Below are positions 1 through 8,299 of a stretch of DNA of 64,000 bases, piece after piece (within the stretch, counting starts at the first letter, position 1; each line of letters starts with the position of its first letter). Under the pieces are notes generated by a model that made no database searches, had not been told where the DNA came from, and saw only the letters and a program-made list of their open reading frames with translations. The position numbers were made by a program, and so were the translations under genes. Source of the DNA: Verrucomicrobium spinosum DSM 4136 = JCM 18804. Its GTDB lineage: Bacteria; Verrucomicrobiota; Verrucomicrobiia; Verrucomicrobiales; Verrucomicrobiaceae. The stretch spans positions 3,381,105-3,445,104 of the forward strand of contig NZ_ABIZ01000001.1 in assembly GCF_000172155.1 (NCBI RefSeq), read 5' to 3'.

Positions 1-337
1 TGACGGCGAAGATCATTCTCACAACACGGCACAATGGAATAAAAGGAGCTGTGCTGCAAAATGTATTTGGGCATATCAATATGCTAATAAAAGCCCCTTC
101 ATTTGAGAGGATAATGCCAGAATTGAGGCTGGTGGCCCTGGCGCAGGTTGACCCTTTTCAGGTGGAAAACTACTTCGGGTGTTTTCTCGTGCGAAATTGA
201 GAGGAGTGAGTGCATGGCTGGCAGTCCGTGAGAAGAGTATCGCAAAGTAGAATCGCAGATGATTTATCACCATTGACGTGGCGGATTCGTCACGGGTGGC
301 TTTTTGACTTCAGATCCTTGGAAATAGAGGGTCTGGC
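1..337. other. non-coding left edge, no gene seen
   Basis: Nothing with convincing coding character is visible before the first gene. A 65-codon frame on the minus strand has no recognisable family or start signal. The stretch presumably carries the promoter of the secreted-protein gene that starts at 338; a purine-rich run (agaggg) lies about 7 bases before its ATG. I could not place -35/-10 boxes. Confidence 0.5.
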
Positions 338-1027
338 ATGTTCTCAGCAAGGTGCCATTGTATTTTCTTGGCAATCGCCATCATTCTGATGGGAAATGCG
401 AGTGCCTGGTCGCAGGTGCTGGTTTACGAGTTCCACTTTTCTGAGGAAAAGGGGGTGAACTACCACACCTTCGAGACGGGCTACTTTGTGGCTCCCATTT
501 TGGGTGGAACTGGTTCGTTCGTTCTGGCGACGAATGAGGACCGCACCTATGTGACGGCAAGTGAGAGCGGACAGATGTTTCCTGCGGGTGATCGGGATGA
601 GCGCAAAGTCGTGGTCTCTGCGACGGCCACAAAAGGAAGTGCCAAAGGGCAGTTGGTGGTGATCGGCGATGTCGATCATCTGCTCAAGGTAAGCAGCCCA
701 ACTGTCAGCCTCTCTGTGAGTGTGGCGAAGGTTCTGAATGGCACGTCAGTCTTCGCTGACAGTGAGGCGGGGGCCGATAAGCAGGTGACAGACTCCAGCT
801 ACGGCTCGGCAGGTTCGTCGAAGGTCAGGCTGACCCTGGATGAGAGCGAGACGGAGCGGGCCAACGATGACGGCTTGAGCATTGCGGCCACGATAGAGAA
901 ACTTGCCAAGCTTCTGGAGAGGCAAGGTTACGCTCCCTATGAGGGCGGGAGCGAAGCGGGCGGCGCGGCATCCAGCGCGGCGGCGGATGATGACGGTCAA
1001 ACCAAGCAGGCAGATGACGAGAACTAG
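338..1027 (+). CDS. secreted protein of unknown function preceding the T2SS operon
   Basis: A 229-residue protein that I do not recognise. The first 26 residues form a typical Sec signal peptide: a basic start, a hydrophobic run, then an A-W-S-Q type cleavage region. The mature part is rich in beta-forming, Ser/Thr/Val residues. The tail is low-complexity, with poly-Ala and runs of Asp and acidic residues ending DDEN. It lies 45 bases upstream of gspE on the same strand and could be co-transcribed with gspE-J. It might be an exported substrate or an accessory protein, but nothing in the sequence proves this. No lipobox and no membrane anchor beyond the signal peptide. Confidence 0.6.
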   Translation: MFSARCHCIFLAIAIILMGNASAWSQVLVYEFHFSEEKGVNYHTFETGYFVAPILGGTGSFVLATNEDRTYVTASESGQMFPAGDRDERKVVVSATATKGSAKGQLVVIGDVDHLLKVSSPTVSLSVSVAKVLNGTSVFADSEAGADKQVTDSSYGSAGSSKVRLTLDESETERANDDGLSIAATIEKLAKLLERQGYAPYEGGSEAGGAASSAAADDDGQTKQADDEN

Positions 1028-1072
1028 CCCTCCATTGCCTGCGGACATCTTTCACCCTCCACCGCACTGAAT

Positions 1073-2803
1073 ATGTCGCCCCTCCTGCAAGCTGCTGTGC
1101 AATGCACCAGGGTGGATCGTGAGGATCTGGACAAGGTCGTCCGTGGGGCTGTGCTTGCCGGACAGTCGCTGATTGATGGGCTGCTGGACCAGGAGGCGGT
1201 GGATGAAGGTGAATTCGCGGCCCACCTGGCGCGTGTGCTCGACTGGAGATGGTTGGGGACGTTTGAGCCGGTGGAGGCAGAGACAGCGGCGTGGCTGAAG
1301 TCCGTGTGTCCGGCACGCCTGGCGCTGAAACACCGGTTGCTGCCGCATGTGCTGCCCCGGATCAAAGAAGGGGATGAACCTTCGCCACCGCACGAGTTGC
1401 TCATCGTTTGCTACGATCCTTTTGACCTCGCCGCCCGGCAGGCCGTGGCGCGGGCCATCACCGTGCCATGCCGGTGGTGTCTCGCTCCGCGCAGCCAGTT
1501 GTTGCCGGCGATTCAGAATCTCTACGGGGTGGGTGCCGACACGTTTGAAGACATCCTCCGGCATCGCGCCACGGATGAGGATGATTCCCACATGCGGGAT
1601 GAGGCCAATGTCATTGACGCTGATGACGCTGAGGCCTCGGTAGTGAAGTTTGTGAATCAGATCATCCGGGAAGCGTTGACGCAGCGGGCCACGGACATTC
1701 ATCTGGAGCCTGTGCATGACAATCTGAGAATCCGCTACCGGGTGGATGGCCTGTTGCATGAGGTGCCGGTACCGGAGAACATCCGGCAGCTTCAGGGCTC
1801 GGTGCTGGCCCGGGTGAAGGTGATGGCCAAGCTCGATATAGCCGAGAAGCGGTTGCCGCAGGATGGGCGCATTCACCTGAGGCTGGATAATCAGGGCATC
1901 GACGTGCGGGTGGCCACCATCCCCAGCGTGGAGGGGGAAAGCATCAGCCTGCGTCTGCTGGGGCAGCAGCGTTTCACCTTGGACCGTCTAGGATTCACGC
2001 CTGCCTATCGGGCGAAGATTGATCAACTGCTGGCCAAGCCCAATGGCATCGTTCTCGTCACCGGTCCCACTGGCAGCGGCAAGAGCACCACGTTGTACAC
2101 CTTTCTTTCTGCGCTGAACAGCATTCACCGCCGCATCGTGACCATTGAGGATCCCGTGGAGCACAAGCTGCCGGGGGTGGTGCAGATTGCGGTGAAGCCT
2201 GAGATCAACCTGACCTTTGCCGCCGGTCTCCGCAGCATCCTGCGCGGCGATCCCAATGTGGTGATGATAGGTGAGATCCGCGATCTGGAGACAGCGGAGA
2301 TCGCCGTGCGCGCCTCGCTCACAGGTCACCTGGTGTTCTCCACCCTTCACACAAATGACTCCATTGGCGGCATCACGCGTCTGGTGGAGATGGGGGTGGA
2401 GCCCTTTCTGGTGGCGACCTCCGTGCGGGCCTTTCTCGCACAACGGCTGGTGAGATCCCTGTGCCCGCAGTGCCGGGTGCCGGTGGAGTACAGTGAGGAA
2501 AAGCTGCGTGCCCGCGGCTTTGCCGAAGGTCTGGGGCAGACGTTTTACGGGGCAAATCCCGGGGGCTGTCATGCCTGCCGCAGCACGGGCTATCACGGGC
2601 GGCTGGCGATCTATGAGATAGCCTTGCTCACCCCGGCCATGCAGGATCTGGTGGCTAGCCGGGCCAGTTCCAATGATCTGCTGCGCCTGGCGCGGGCCGA
2701 GGGATTCCTCTCTCTGCGGGAGTACGGATGGCTGAAGGTGCTGGCTGGTCACACCACGGTGGAGGAGGTGATGCGTGTCACCAGTGAGGATCACCTGGAC
2801 TGA
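1073..2803 (+). CDS. gspE: type II secretion ATPase GspE
   Basis: A 576-residue cytoplasmic hexameric ATPase that powers pseudopilus assembly. An N-terminal GspE/PilB regulatory domain occupies roughly residues 1-150. The catalytic core has Walker A GPTGSGKST at residues 331-339, an Asp box (TIEDPVEH), a Walker B region with GEIRDLETAEIA, and a His box (TGHLVFSTLHTNDS). The C-terminal zinc tetracysteine typical of GspE is complete: LCPQC followed by CHAC. Length fits the family. It is the first of six tightly packed gsp genes on the plus strand; gspF starts 46 bases after its stop. PilB of type IV pili is similar, but the G-H-I-J pseudopilins downstream favour GspE. Confidence 0.95.
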   Translation: MSPLLQAAVQCTRVDREDLDKVVRGAVLAGQSLIDGLLDQEAVDEGEFAAHLARVLDWRWLGTFEPVEAETAAWLKSVCPARLALKHRLLPHVLPRIKEGDEPSPPHELLIVCYDPFDLAARQAVARAITVPCRWCLAPRSQLLPAIQNLYGVGADTFEDILRHRATDEDDSHMRDEANVIDADDAEASVVKFVNQIIREALTQRATDIHLEPVHDNLRIRYRVDGLLHEVPVPENIRQLQGSVLARVKVMAKLDIAEKRLPQDGRIHLRLDNQGIDVRVATIPSVEGESISLRLLGQQRFTLDRLGFTPAYRAKIDQLLAKPNGIVLVTGPTGSGKSTTLYTFLSALNSIHRRIVTIEDPVEHKLPGVVQIAVKPEINLTFAAGLRSILRGDPNVVMIGEIRDLETAEIAVRASLTGHLVFSTLHTNDSIGGITRLVEMGVEPFLVATSVRAFLAQRLVRSLCPQCRVPVEYSEEKLRARGFAEGLGQTFYGANPGGCHACRSTGYHGRLAIYEIALLTPAMQDLVASRASSNDLLRLARAEGFLSLREYGWLKVLAGHTTVEEVMRVTSEDHLD

Positions 2804-2849
2804 CGGACCGACGTGTCGTTCGCGGAAACATTCACAAGCTCACCCCCCC

Positions 2850-4124
2850 ATGGCCGCCTTCTCCTTCATCGCTCTCAATCTGGAAGGCCAGCGTCGCTCC
2901 GGCCAGGTGGATGCGGCAGATCGCGGGGACGCGGTGCGGAAGCTCATCCGGCAAGGTTTGCAGCCTACTGAGGTACGGGAGGAGGCTGAAAAGGCCCCTG
3001 GAAAAGCCATGTCGAAGCCGTTGGGAAGCCAGCCGAGGGCAGACACTCAGGCCAAGGCAGCATCCGGCGGGGCGGCGTCGGCGCTTTCGTTGCCGGAGAA
3101 GCTGGTCATTCAGTTCACTGAGGAGCTTTCTGACCTCCTTGGGGCCGGGTTGCAACTTGAACCCGCCCTGCATTCGCTGGAGAATCGCAACAAGAGTTCC
3201 CTACAGGTCCTGGCGGGGCGGTTACGGGAAAAGGTGCGTGACGGCACGCCCTTCTCCGCTGCCCTGAGCCAGGTGTGTGCCTCGTTTGGGGACCTGTACT
3301 GCAATCTCGTCGCGGCAGGGGAGGCAGGGGGATCGCTCGCTGCCATTCTGAGACGGCAGGCCCGGTACATGAACCAGATGGCGGCATTGCGGGCCAAGGT
3401 GTCCAATGCGCTGATCTATCCGGCCTTCATCATTGCGTCAGGTATTGCCTTGGCGTTCGTCTTCTCCGGTTACCTGCTGCCCAAGCTCACGGTGTTGATC
3501 AAGCACACCAGTGGAGATCTGCCTGTCTTTGCCAAGTGGATGCTGGCGGGCAACCTGGCGCTCAAGCAGTGGTGGTGGCTTCTCCTGATGTTGGGCATCC
3601 TTGCCACGGTGGCGGTGAAACTGGGGTTCAAGGACCGGGGCAGGCTCACGTGGTGGCACCGGGTGAAATTAAGTCTGCCTGTCTATGGGCCGGTGTTGCA
3701 GACGCGGTTCGAGGTGCAATTTTTGGAGACGCTGGGCAACCTGCTGGGGAATGGCCTGCCATTGCACCGGGCGCTCATGCTGACCCGGAATGTGAGCACC
3801 AACCTGCATGTGCGGGACCGCCTGGAGCACGTGCAGGCCGCGGTGAGTGAGGGCATCTCCCTTAGCCGGGCCTTGGAGCGTCACGAAGTGGTGCGGCCTG
3901 CTGTGGTGGACATGGTTCGGGTAGGTGAGGCTACCGGGGACATGGCGGATGCCCTACAGAAGGCGGCGGAGCGGTTTGACCGGCAGCTTAGCAAAGGGAT
4001 CGAGTCGGCCACAGCGCTCATCCAGCCCGTTATCATGGTCTTTATGGCCGCACTCGTAGGTTCCATGGCCTGGATGATGATTAGCGTCGTTTACGGCACC
4101 CTGGAGCACATGCGCAGCCATTGA
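2850..4124 (+). CDS. gspF: type II secretion inner-membrane platform protein GspF
   Basis: A 424-residue polytopic protein of the inner-membrane assembly platform that contacts GspE and GspL. It has a cytoplasmic N-terminal domain, then two tandem T2SSF domains (about residues 95-220 and 300-420) with three hydrophobic segments near residues 195, 245 and 400. The frame is open from 2775, overlapping gspE, but the ATG at 2850 gives the canonical N-terminus (MAAFSFIALNLEG) and is chosen. Residues about 65-85 form a Lys/Ala/Pro-rich linker. Translation is probably coupled to the neighbouring gsp genes. Confidence 0.94.
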   Translation: MAAFSFIALNLEGQRRSGQVDAADRGDAVRKLIRQGLQPTEVREEAEKAPGKAMSKPLGSQPRADTQAKAASGGAASALSLPEKLVIQFTEELSDLLGAGLQLEPALHSLENRNKSSLQVLAGRLREKVRDGTPFSAALSQVCASFGDLYCNLVAAGEAGGSLAAILRRQARYMNQMAALRAKVSNALIYPAFIIASGIALAFVFSGYLLPKLTVLIKHTSGDLPVFAKWMLAGNLALKQWWWLLLMLGILATVAVKLGFKDRGRLTWWHRVKLSLPVYGPVLQTRFEVQFLETLGNLLGNGLPLHRALMLTRNVSTNLHVRDRLEHVQAAVSEGISLSRALERHEVVRPAVVDMVRVGEATGDMADALQKAAERFDRQLSKGIESATALIQPVIMVFMAALVGSMAWMMISVVYGTLEHMRSH

Positions 4125-4172
4125 CTCATCCTCACCCATTCATCGTGTATTGAACCCCATCCAACCCTGATC

Positions 4173-4604
4173 ATGAAACCCATTGCTTCCTCCCGCCTGC
4201 GCGCCGCCTTCACCCTCATGGAGATGATGCTCGTGCTCTTCATCATCGCGCTCATCCTGGGCGGCGGTGTTTACCTCATGCAAAACGTGGGTCAGGACGC
4301 GGAGGTGAGCAAGGCGGCCTCGGACATCAAAACTTGGGAGACCAACCTGGTACGCTACAAGACGAAGGCGATGATGTTGCCGACCCAGCAGCAGGGGCTG
4401 GCGGCGATGGTCACGCAGCCCACGGTAGAGCCTCTGCCCAAGCGATGGAGCGCTCTGGCCAAGCCTGAGGCCCTCAGTGACCCATGGGGTCGTCCCTACC
4501 AGTATCGCAATCCCGGCAAGAGGGATCCGGCCGGATACGACTTGTACTCTCTGGGGCCTGATGGCGTGGAGGGCACGCCGGATGATGTGGGGAACTGGCA
4601 GTAA
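4173..4604 (+). CDS. gspG: major pseudopilin GspG
   Basis: A 143-residue major pseudopilin that polymerises into the T2SS pseudopilus. It has a short basic leader and a class III (prepilin peptidase) site, AFTLMEM, then a long hydrophobic helix. The Glu at position +5 is present, but the residue before the cleavage point is Ala instead of the usual Gly. The C-terminus carries the classic GspG calcium-binding region (DLYSLGPDGVEGTPDD, then GNWQ). It lies between gspF and gspH, as in most T2SS operons. The prepilin peptidase needed to process it (GspO/PilD) is not in this window. Confidence 0.95.
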   Translation: MKPIASSRLRAAFTLMEMMLVLFIIALILGGGVYLMQNVGQDAEVSKAASDIKTWETNLVRYKTKAMMLPTQQQGLAAMVTQPTVEPLPKRWSALAKPEALSDPWGRPYQYRNPGKRDPAGYDLYSLGPDGVEGTPDDVGNWQ

Positions 4605-4630
4605 GCTCCAGATTCCAACGGGGAATCCCA

Positions 4631-5155
4631 ATGCGCAGCACCCCGCTCTCCACGAGATCATCCACAGGGTTCACCCTGTTGGAAATGAGCGTGGTGCTGT
4701 TCATCATGGCCATCCTCGCAGGGCTGTGCATTCACAACTTCAGCAGCCTGAATCAGGAGGAAATCATCCGAAAGCCGGTGGTGGAGCTACAGCGCATGAC
4801 CATGGGGGCCATGCGCCGTGTGGCTGCTTCTGCCGAGGCGGAGGTCATTGCGTTTGAGCCCAGGGGATTCACCATCCAGTACCGTCGCGCGGCAGATGGT
4901 CTGGAGGCCGCGGGCAAGCGGGAGAAATGGCAGCGTCGTGTGACCGTGCCGGAGGGCATGAAGGTGCTGCTCAAGCGCTTTGGCACTTCATCGTTCCAGC
5001 CTGCGGCAGGGCAACAAGTGATTTTTCTGCCGGGTAGTTTGTGTGAACCCATGACGGCCCGTTTTGAGTTGGGGACCTCGTGGCTGCAGATCCGGCTGGA
5101 CCCTCTGACGGGAGGGGTGGCGGAGGAGGAGATGTACATCGCACCGAAGCCATGA
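4631..5155 (+). CDS. gspH: minor pseudopilin GspH-like
   Basis: A 174-residue prepilin-type protein with a canonical G|FTLLEM processing site after a 14-residue leader, followed by one hydrophobic helix. The remainder is a soluble beta-rich domain as in GspH/FimT. The assignment to H rests on its position between G and I and on size; sequence divergence leaves it less certain than G or K. A purine-rich gggga lies just upstream of the start. The stop codon overlaps the next start (ATGA at 5152-5155), which indicates translational coupling. Confidence 0.82.
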   Translation: MRSTPLSTRSSTGFTLLEMSVVLFIMAILAGLCIHNFSSLNQEEIIRKPVVELQRMTMGAMRRVAASAEAEVIAFEPRGFTIQYRRAADGLEAAGKREKWQRRVTVPEGMKVLLKRFGTSSFQPAAGQQVIFLPGSLCEPMTARFELGTSWLQIRLDPLTGGVAEEEMYIAPKP

Positions 5156-5610
5156 CTGACATGACTGGCAGGACCAGCAAGGGTGTCCAGGCCTTCACGT
5201 TGCTGGAGGCGCTCCTGGCCATGCTGGTGTTCAGCCTGGCGGTGATCGCACTGGTGGAGGCTATCAACCAGATGGGGCTCGCTGCGGTGGAGTCGCAGAT
5301 GGAGGCGGCTGTGCAATCCCGCCTGGATGACCACCTGCTTCTCACCACCCGGAAGCTGGGGGCGGTGGCTCCTGGAACCGCGCTGCATGAAGAGCGCCGT
5401 GCGATCACCGAGGCCAGGGTGCTCTACAACATCGTCGTGAAGTCTGAGGAGGTGAAGAATCGGCGTGGGGAACGGCTTGCCGACTTGTACAGGGTGAAGG
5501 TGACTGCCTCATGGATGGATGACGGTCGGGCGCAGGAGAAGTCAGTAGAGTCTCTGGTCTGGCCCCCGCTCCATGCCGCCGTTTCTTATCAAGGAGGGAT
5601 CGCGCCGTGA
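5152..5610 (+). CDS. gspI: minor pseudopilin GspI-like
   Basis: A 152-residue prepilin-like protein with processing site AFTLLEALLAML (Ala at -1) and one N-terminal hydrophobic helix. FTLLEALLA is typical of GspI. The frame is open upstream to 5080 inside gspH, but the ATG at 5152 overlaps the gspH stop as ATGA and places the leader at the normal length of about 13 residues. In other T2SSs GspI forms the pseudopilus tip with J and K, and both of those genes are present here. Confidence 0.85.
   Translation: MTDMTGRTSKGVQAFTLLEALLAMLVFSLAVIALVEAINQMGLAAVESQMEAAVQSRLDDHLLLTTRKLGAVAPGTALHEERRAITEARVLYNIVVKSEEVKNRRGERLADLYRVKVTASWMDDGRAQEKSVESLVWPPLHAAVSYQGGIAP
5591..5597 (+). promoter_or_regulatory. 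ribosome binding site fixing the GTG start of gspJ
   Basis: AAGGAGG, a perfect anti-Shine-Dalgarno match, lies nine bases before the GTG at 5607. It supports the GTG start, whose TGA-overlapping GTGA arrangement also fits translational coupling with gspI. Confidence 0.8.
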
Positions 5611-6290
5611 GAACAGTGCTGCGTGCTAGAGTTCGAGGTTTCACCCTCATGGAGATGATGCTGGTCATGCTCATCCTCACGCTTCTGGTGGGAGCTATTT
5701 TTGGCATCGTGCGGGGCACGGTGGAGCTGGCCGATGACATGACAGTGGAACAGGCGCGGGAGTCCAGGCTGAGGGGATTTGCAGATTACTGTGAGCGGCT
5801 CTTCCGCACTCTGCCAGCCGGGGCGGTCGTGCGGCACGAGTTGGAGAACCGCGGGGGGCGCTATCTCTCGCAGCTTGTTTTTGAAAACGTGCCTTCGGGA
5901 GTCGGAGGGAGCGGGGTGGACCCAAGGAACCGGGTGGTGCTGCAGACAGAAGAAGCGGTGGACGGGTATCTCCGCATGGTGCTCACAGTCGTGCCTCTGA
6001 CGCAAGACGCGAGCGAGCCCGTGAAGCTGACGCTGCTGGAAGGCGTGGCCACTTGTGAGTGGGAGTTTCATGATCCGGTGACGGACCAATGGGTGAGCAT
6101 CTGGAACAAGGGGGCAGGCAAGGGGTTGCTAGCCGCCCCGCGCGATCTGAGCCCTCCGGTTCCAGGCGCGGACGTGCCCCCTTCAGATCCAGGAGTGAAA
6201 CGACCAGAGCTGGTGAAACTCAAACTGAAGATGGGGGTTGGTGGAGAACGGCAGTTTGCGTTCTGGACACCGCCCGCGAGGGGGCGGTAG
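5607..6290 (+). CDS. gspJ: minor pseudopilin GspJ-like
   Basis: A 227-residue protein with a GTG start, a strong Shine-Dalgarno and a GTGA overlap with gspI. The leader ends in a canonical [11 protein letters not shown] processing site followed by a hydrophobic helix and a long soluble domain, the size expected for GspJ. It is the last gene of the plus-strand gsp operon. Its final codons and stop (TAG at 6288-6290) fall inside the first unit of the tandem repeat at 6283-6387, so the extreme C-terminus is repeat-derived. Confidence 0.85.
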   Translation: MRTVLRARVRGFTLMEMMLVMLILTLLVGAIFGIVRGTVELADDMTVEQARESRLRGFADYCERLFRTLPAGAVVRHELENRGGRYLSQLVFENVPSGVGGSGVDPRNRVVLQTEEAVDGYLRMVLTVVPLTQDASEPVKLTLLEGVATCEWEFHDPVTDQWVSIWNKGAGKGLLAAPRDLSPPVPGADVPPSDPGVKRPELVKLKLKMGVGGERQFAFWTPPARGR

Positions 6291-6387
6291 GCAGTGGGCG
6301 GTAGGCAGTGGGCAGTGGGCAGTGGGCAGTGGGCAGTGGGCAGTGGGCAGTGGGCAGTGGGCAGTGGGCAGTGGGCAGTGGGCAGTG
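6283..6387. repeat. 7-bp tandem repeat array (12 perfect copies plus two 14-bp variants)
   Basis: Twelve perfect copies of GGCAGTG run without interruption from 6304 to 6387. Immediately before them are two copies of a related 14-bp unit, GGCGGTAGGCAGTG (6283-6296 and 6297-6310, the second sharing its last 7 bases with the array). The array starts in the last codons of gspJ. A uniform short unit with no spacers makes it a minisatellite prone to slippage, not a CRISPR. Confidence 0.97.
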
Positions 6388-6408
6388 GTGTGGCGCGAGT
6401 TGGCTCAT

Positions 6409-6423
6409 GAACCCGAAGGGTTC
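6409..6423. repeat. REP-like short palindrome
   Basis: GAACCC-GAA-GGGTTC, a perfect 6-bp stem with a 3-base loop, lies between the tandem repeat and the IS110 transposase. A sister palindrome with the same stem occurs at 8275-8289 on the other side of the element, and a decayed one near 42348. This pattern resembles bacterial REP sequences, which several IS110/IS1111 elements are known to use as targets. Confidence 0.6.
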
Positions 6424-6470
6424 GCCATGCATAGACGCCATGATGGCGGGATCAGCAAACATCAGGCAAC

Positions 6471-7724
6471 ATGCCTGGTGCCACGAGAAAGGCACTGACC
6501 CACACCATCATGACCACCTATACTTTGCACACCCCCATCCCTTGTCACGCAGCGATCTGCAAGGCCCTCAACCTTGCTGGCCAGGAACGCCGTGTCACCC
6601 TGGGCCTGGATCTGGAGCTAAACACGCCCGCAGGTTCCCTGGTCGTCGCCGGAGGCCAGCCGCTCAATCTGGGCAAGCACCCTCGCAGCCTCTGGGTCGA
6701 ACTGGTTGGCTGGCTCGTCAATCAAGGCTGTGAAGTCCACTGCGTCCAGGAGGCTTGTGGCTTTGGCTGGGAGTTTCACCGCGAGTTGGAAGGTGCTGGA
6801 GCTCATAGTGTGGTGGTTGCTCCCCAGGAACTCAGCGGCAAACGCAAGACCGACAAGCGTGACGCCCGCATGCTGGCCACCCTGCTCTGGGACTACGTGA
6901 GCCGGGGCAACCGAGCCTGCCTGCGCCCGGTCAGGGTCCCCACGGTGGAGAAGCAGCAGCAACGAGGGAGTCACCGCCGCCGAGAGCAGGTGATCAAGCT
7001 GCGTGGTCAGATTGCATCCCAGGGACGCAGCTTGCTATGGGACCATGGCTGGTTGAGGGATCTCGACAGCTGGTGGGCACCCAAGAACTGGGAGCAGCTC
7101 AGAGCCGATCTGCTCGCCGCCGGCCGCACGTGGCTGGTGGACATGATCGAGCCCATGCAGAGAATGTGCCTGCAATTAAATGGTTATAGCGAGGAGCTCA
7201 AAAAGAAGGCCATCAGCGAAGTCAAACCTCCGAAGACTGCCATCAAGAAGTCCGAACCAGGCTTGATCTTGAATGCAGCCGAGCCTCCCAGAGCGTCGGA
7301 GGAGGCCCCAGCAGCCCAGGTTCGGCCCAAAGGACTCGGCGAACTCAGCTATGCGATCATCGCCGCAGAGGTGGGTGACTGGAACCGGTTCAAGAACCGG
7401 GGACAGCCCGGCTCGTTCATCGGCTGCTGCCCCAGTGAGTACAGTAGCGGGGAAAAGCAAAAGCTTGGGCAGATTGACCGGATGGGCAGCTCGCGGATCC
7501 GCACGACGCTGGTGGAAGCGGCGTGGAGGATCTGCAGGCTCAATCCGAACTGGAGGGGGGTGAGGAAATATCCTGAGGAACTGGGGCCGCAAGGCACGGT
7601 CCGTGGAGCCAGGAAGCGCAAGGCCATCGTGGCCTGTGCCCGGATGCTCATGGTTGATCTTTGGAGATTGCACATGGGGACGGCAACGTTGGAAGGCCTG
7701 GGCTTGGAGCCAGCCACCACCTAA
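6471..7724 (+). CDS. IS110-family (DEDD) transposase
   Basis: A recombinase of up to 417 residues with the IS110 two-domain plan. The N-terminal RuvC-like DEDD domain shows GLDLE, then VQEACGFGW, then [10 protein letters not shown]. The C-terminal Tnp/IS116-IS110-IS902 domain has [13 protein letters not shown] and [16 protein letters not shown], which contains the serine region used as nucleophile in the family. The start is uncertain: ATG 6471 gives the longest product, while ATG 6510 gives a more usual distance to the first Asp. No frameshift is visible and all four acidic residues are present, so it may be active. It sits exactly at the convergent end of the two gsp operons. Confidence 0.9.
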   Translation: MPGATRKALTHTIMTTYTLHTPIPCHAAICKALNLAGQERRVTLGLDLELNTPAGSLVVAGGQPLNLGKHPRSLWVELVGWLVNQGCEVHCVQEACGFGWEFHRELEGAGAHSVVVAPQELSGKRKTDKRDARMLATLLWDYVSRGNRACLRPVRVPTVEKQQQRGSHRRREQVIKLRGQIASQGRSLLWDHGWLRDLDSWWAPKNWEQLRADLLAAGRTWLVDMIEPMQRMCLQLNGYSEELKKKAISEVKPPKTAIKKSEPGLILNAAEPPRASEEAPAAQVRPKGLGELSYAIIAAEVGDWNRFKNRGQPGSFIGCCPSEYSSGEKQKLGQIDRMGSSRIRTTLVEAAWRICRLNPNWRGVRKYPEELGPQGTVRGARKRKAIVACARMLMVDLWRLHMGTATLEGLGLEPATT

Positions 7725-8053
7725 GACACCCCCTGTTGAAACACTTTCAGTCGGAGAATCTGATCGACCCATGGCTTGGCCGCCGCAAGGCTTAGCCCGC
7801 AGCAGTAGAATGATCGATTCCTGACTGATCCTTGTAGCCCGCAAGGGCGCGATGCACGGCCCTGAGGGCCTGTGCGGATAGGAGCATGAGAGCAGGAGTA
7901 AAGCTGCTCAACAGCGCGTGTCATAGACCGGGCTGCATCAAGGATCAGACGACAGAAAGAATCACGACGAACCCTCCACCCTCAAAGAGCAGCAACGCCG
8001 AAGAAAACCGCAAGTCACCTCACAAACCAATTGACCCGCCTCATAGGAGCCAT
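7725..8053 (+). ncRNA. candidate IS110 guide (bridge/seek) RNA region
   Basis: Non-coding DNA directly downstream of the transposase that folds strongly. At 7837-7848 GCCC-GCAA-GGGC forms a stem closed by a GNRA tetraloop. At 7854-7875 GCAC+GGCCC pairs with GGGCC+GTGC, a 9-bp stem with one bulged base and a TGA loop. IS110/IS1111 elements are known to encode a structured guide RNA in one flank of the transposase. The position and structure fit, but target- and donor-binding loops were not identified and the RNA ends are unknown. Confidence 0.4.
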
Positions 8054-8257
8054 GGGTCGACCGAGTGGAGCGAGGACTACCCATGGAATACTGGATTGGG
8101 AATTCTACCGCGGAGCGGTAGGCCCATCGTATGGCTGACCGCTGACGACAATCCCGCGATCGTAGCCCGTTTTCGATTGGCCGCTATGGGCCTACCGCTC
8201 CGCGGTAGCGAGTGGAAGTTACTTCCACGGGGAGCCCTCGCTCCACTCGGTCGACCC
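8054..8257. repeat. nested long inverted repeat (MITE- or REP-like)
   Basis: An outer pair of perfect 22-bp arms (8054-8075 and 8236-8257) encloses an inner pair of perfect 23-bp arms (8105-8127 and 8186-8208). A separate 17-bp palindrome (GTGGAAGT-T-ACTTCCAC, 8212-8228) lies on the right side. Each inner arm itself contains the hairpin CTACCG-CGGAG-CGGTAG. The whole 204 bp could extrude as one branched hairpin. It lies 43 bp past the stop of gspD and could act as its transcription terminator, but no T-tract is present. Confidence 0.9.
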
Positions 8258-8274
8258 AATGGCTATTCATGGCT

Positions 8275-8289
8275 GAACCCTCCGGGTTC
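8275..8289. repeat. REP-like short palindrome
   Basis: GAACCC-TCC-GGGTTC, with the same 6-bp stem as the palindrome at 6409-6423. It lies 10 bp beyond the gspD stop codon, in the 3' region of the gspKLMCD transcript. Confidence 0.6.
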
Positions 8290-8299
8290 GGCTGCTCTG

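Larger units (their letters stand above)
6390..8060 (+). mobile_element. IS110-family insertion, approximate extent
   Basis: The transposase gene with its flanking non-coding DNA. IS110 elements lack the long terminal inverted repeats that would define ends, so these limits are estimates: the left lies between the tandem repeat and the transposase start, the right within the structured region before the nested inverted repeat at 8054. No target duplication was recognised, as expected for this family. Confidence 0.45.

Noticed and set aside
6283-6387. CRISPR-like repeat array
   Set aside because: Units are 7 bp and contiguous without spacers, and no cas gene is near; it is a minisatellite.
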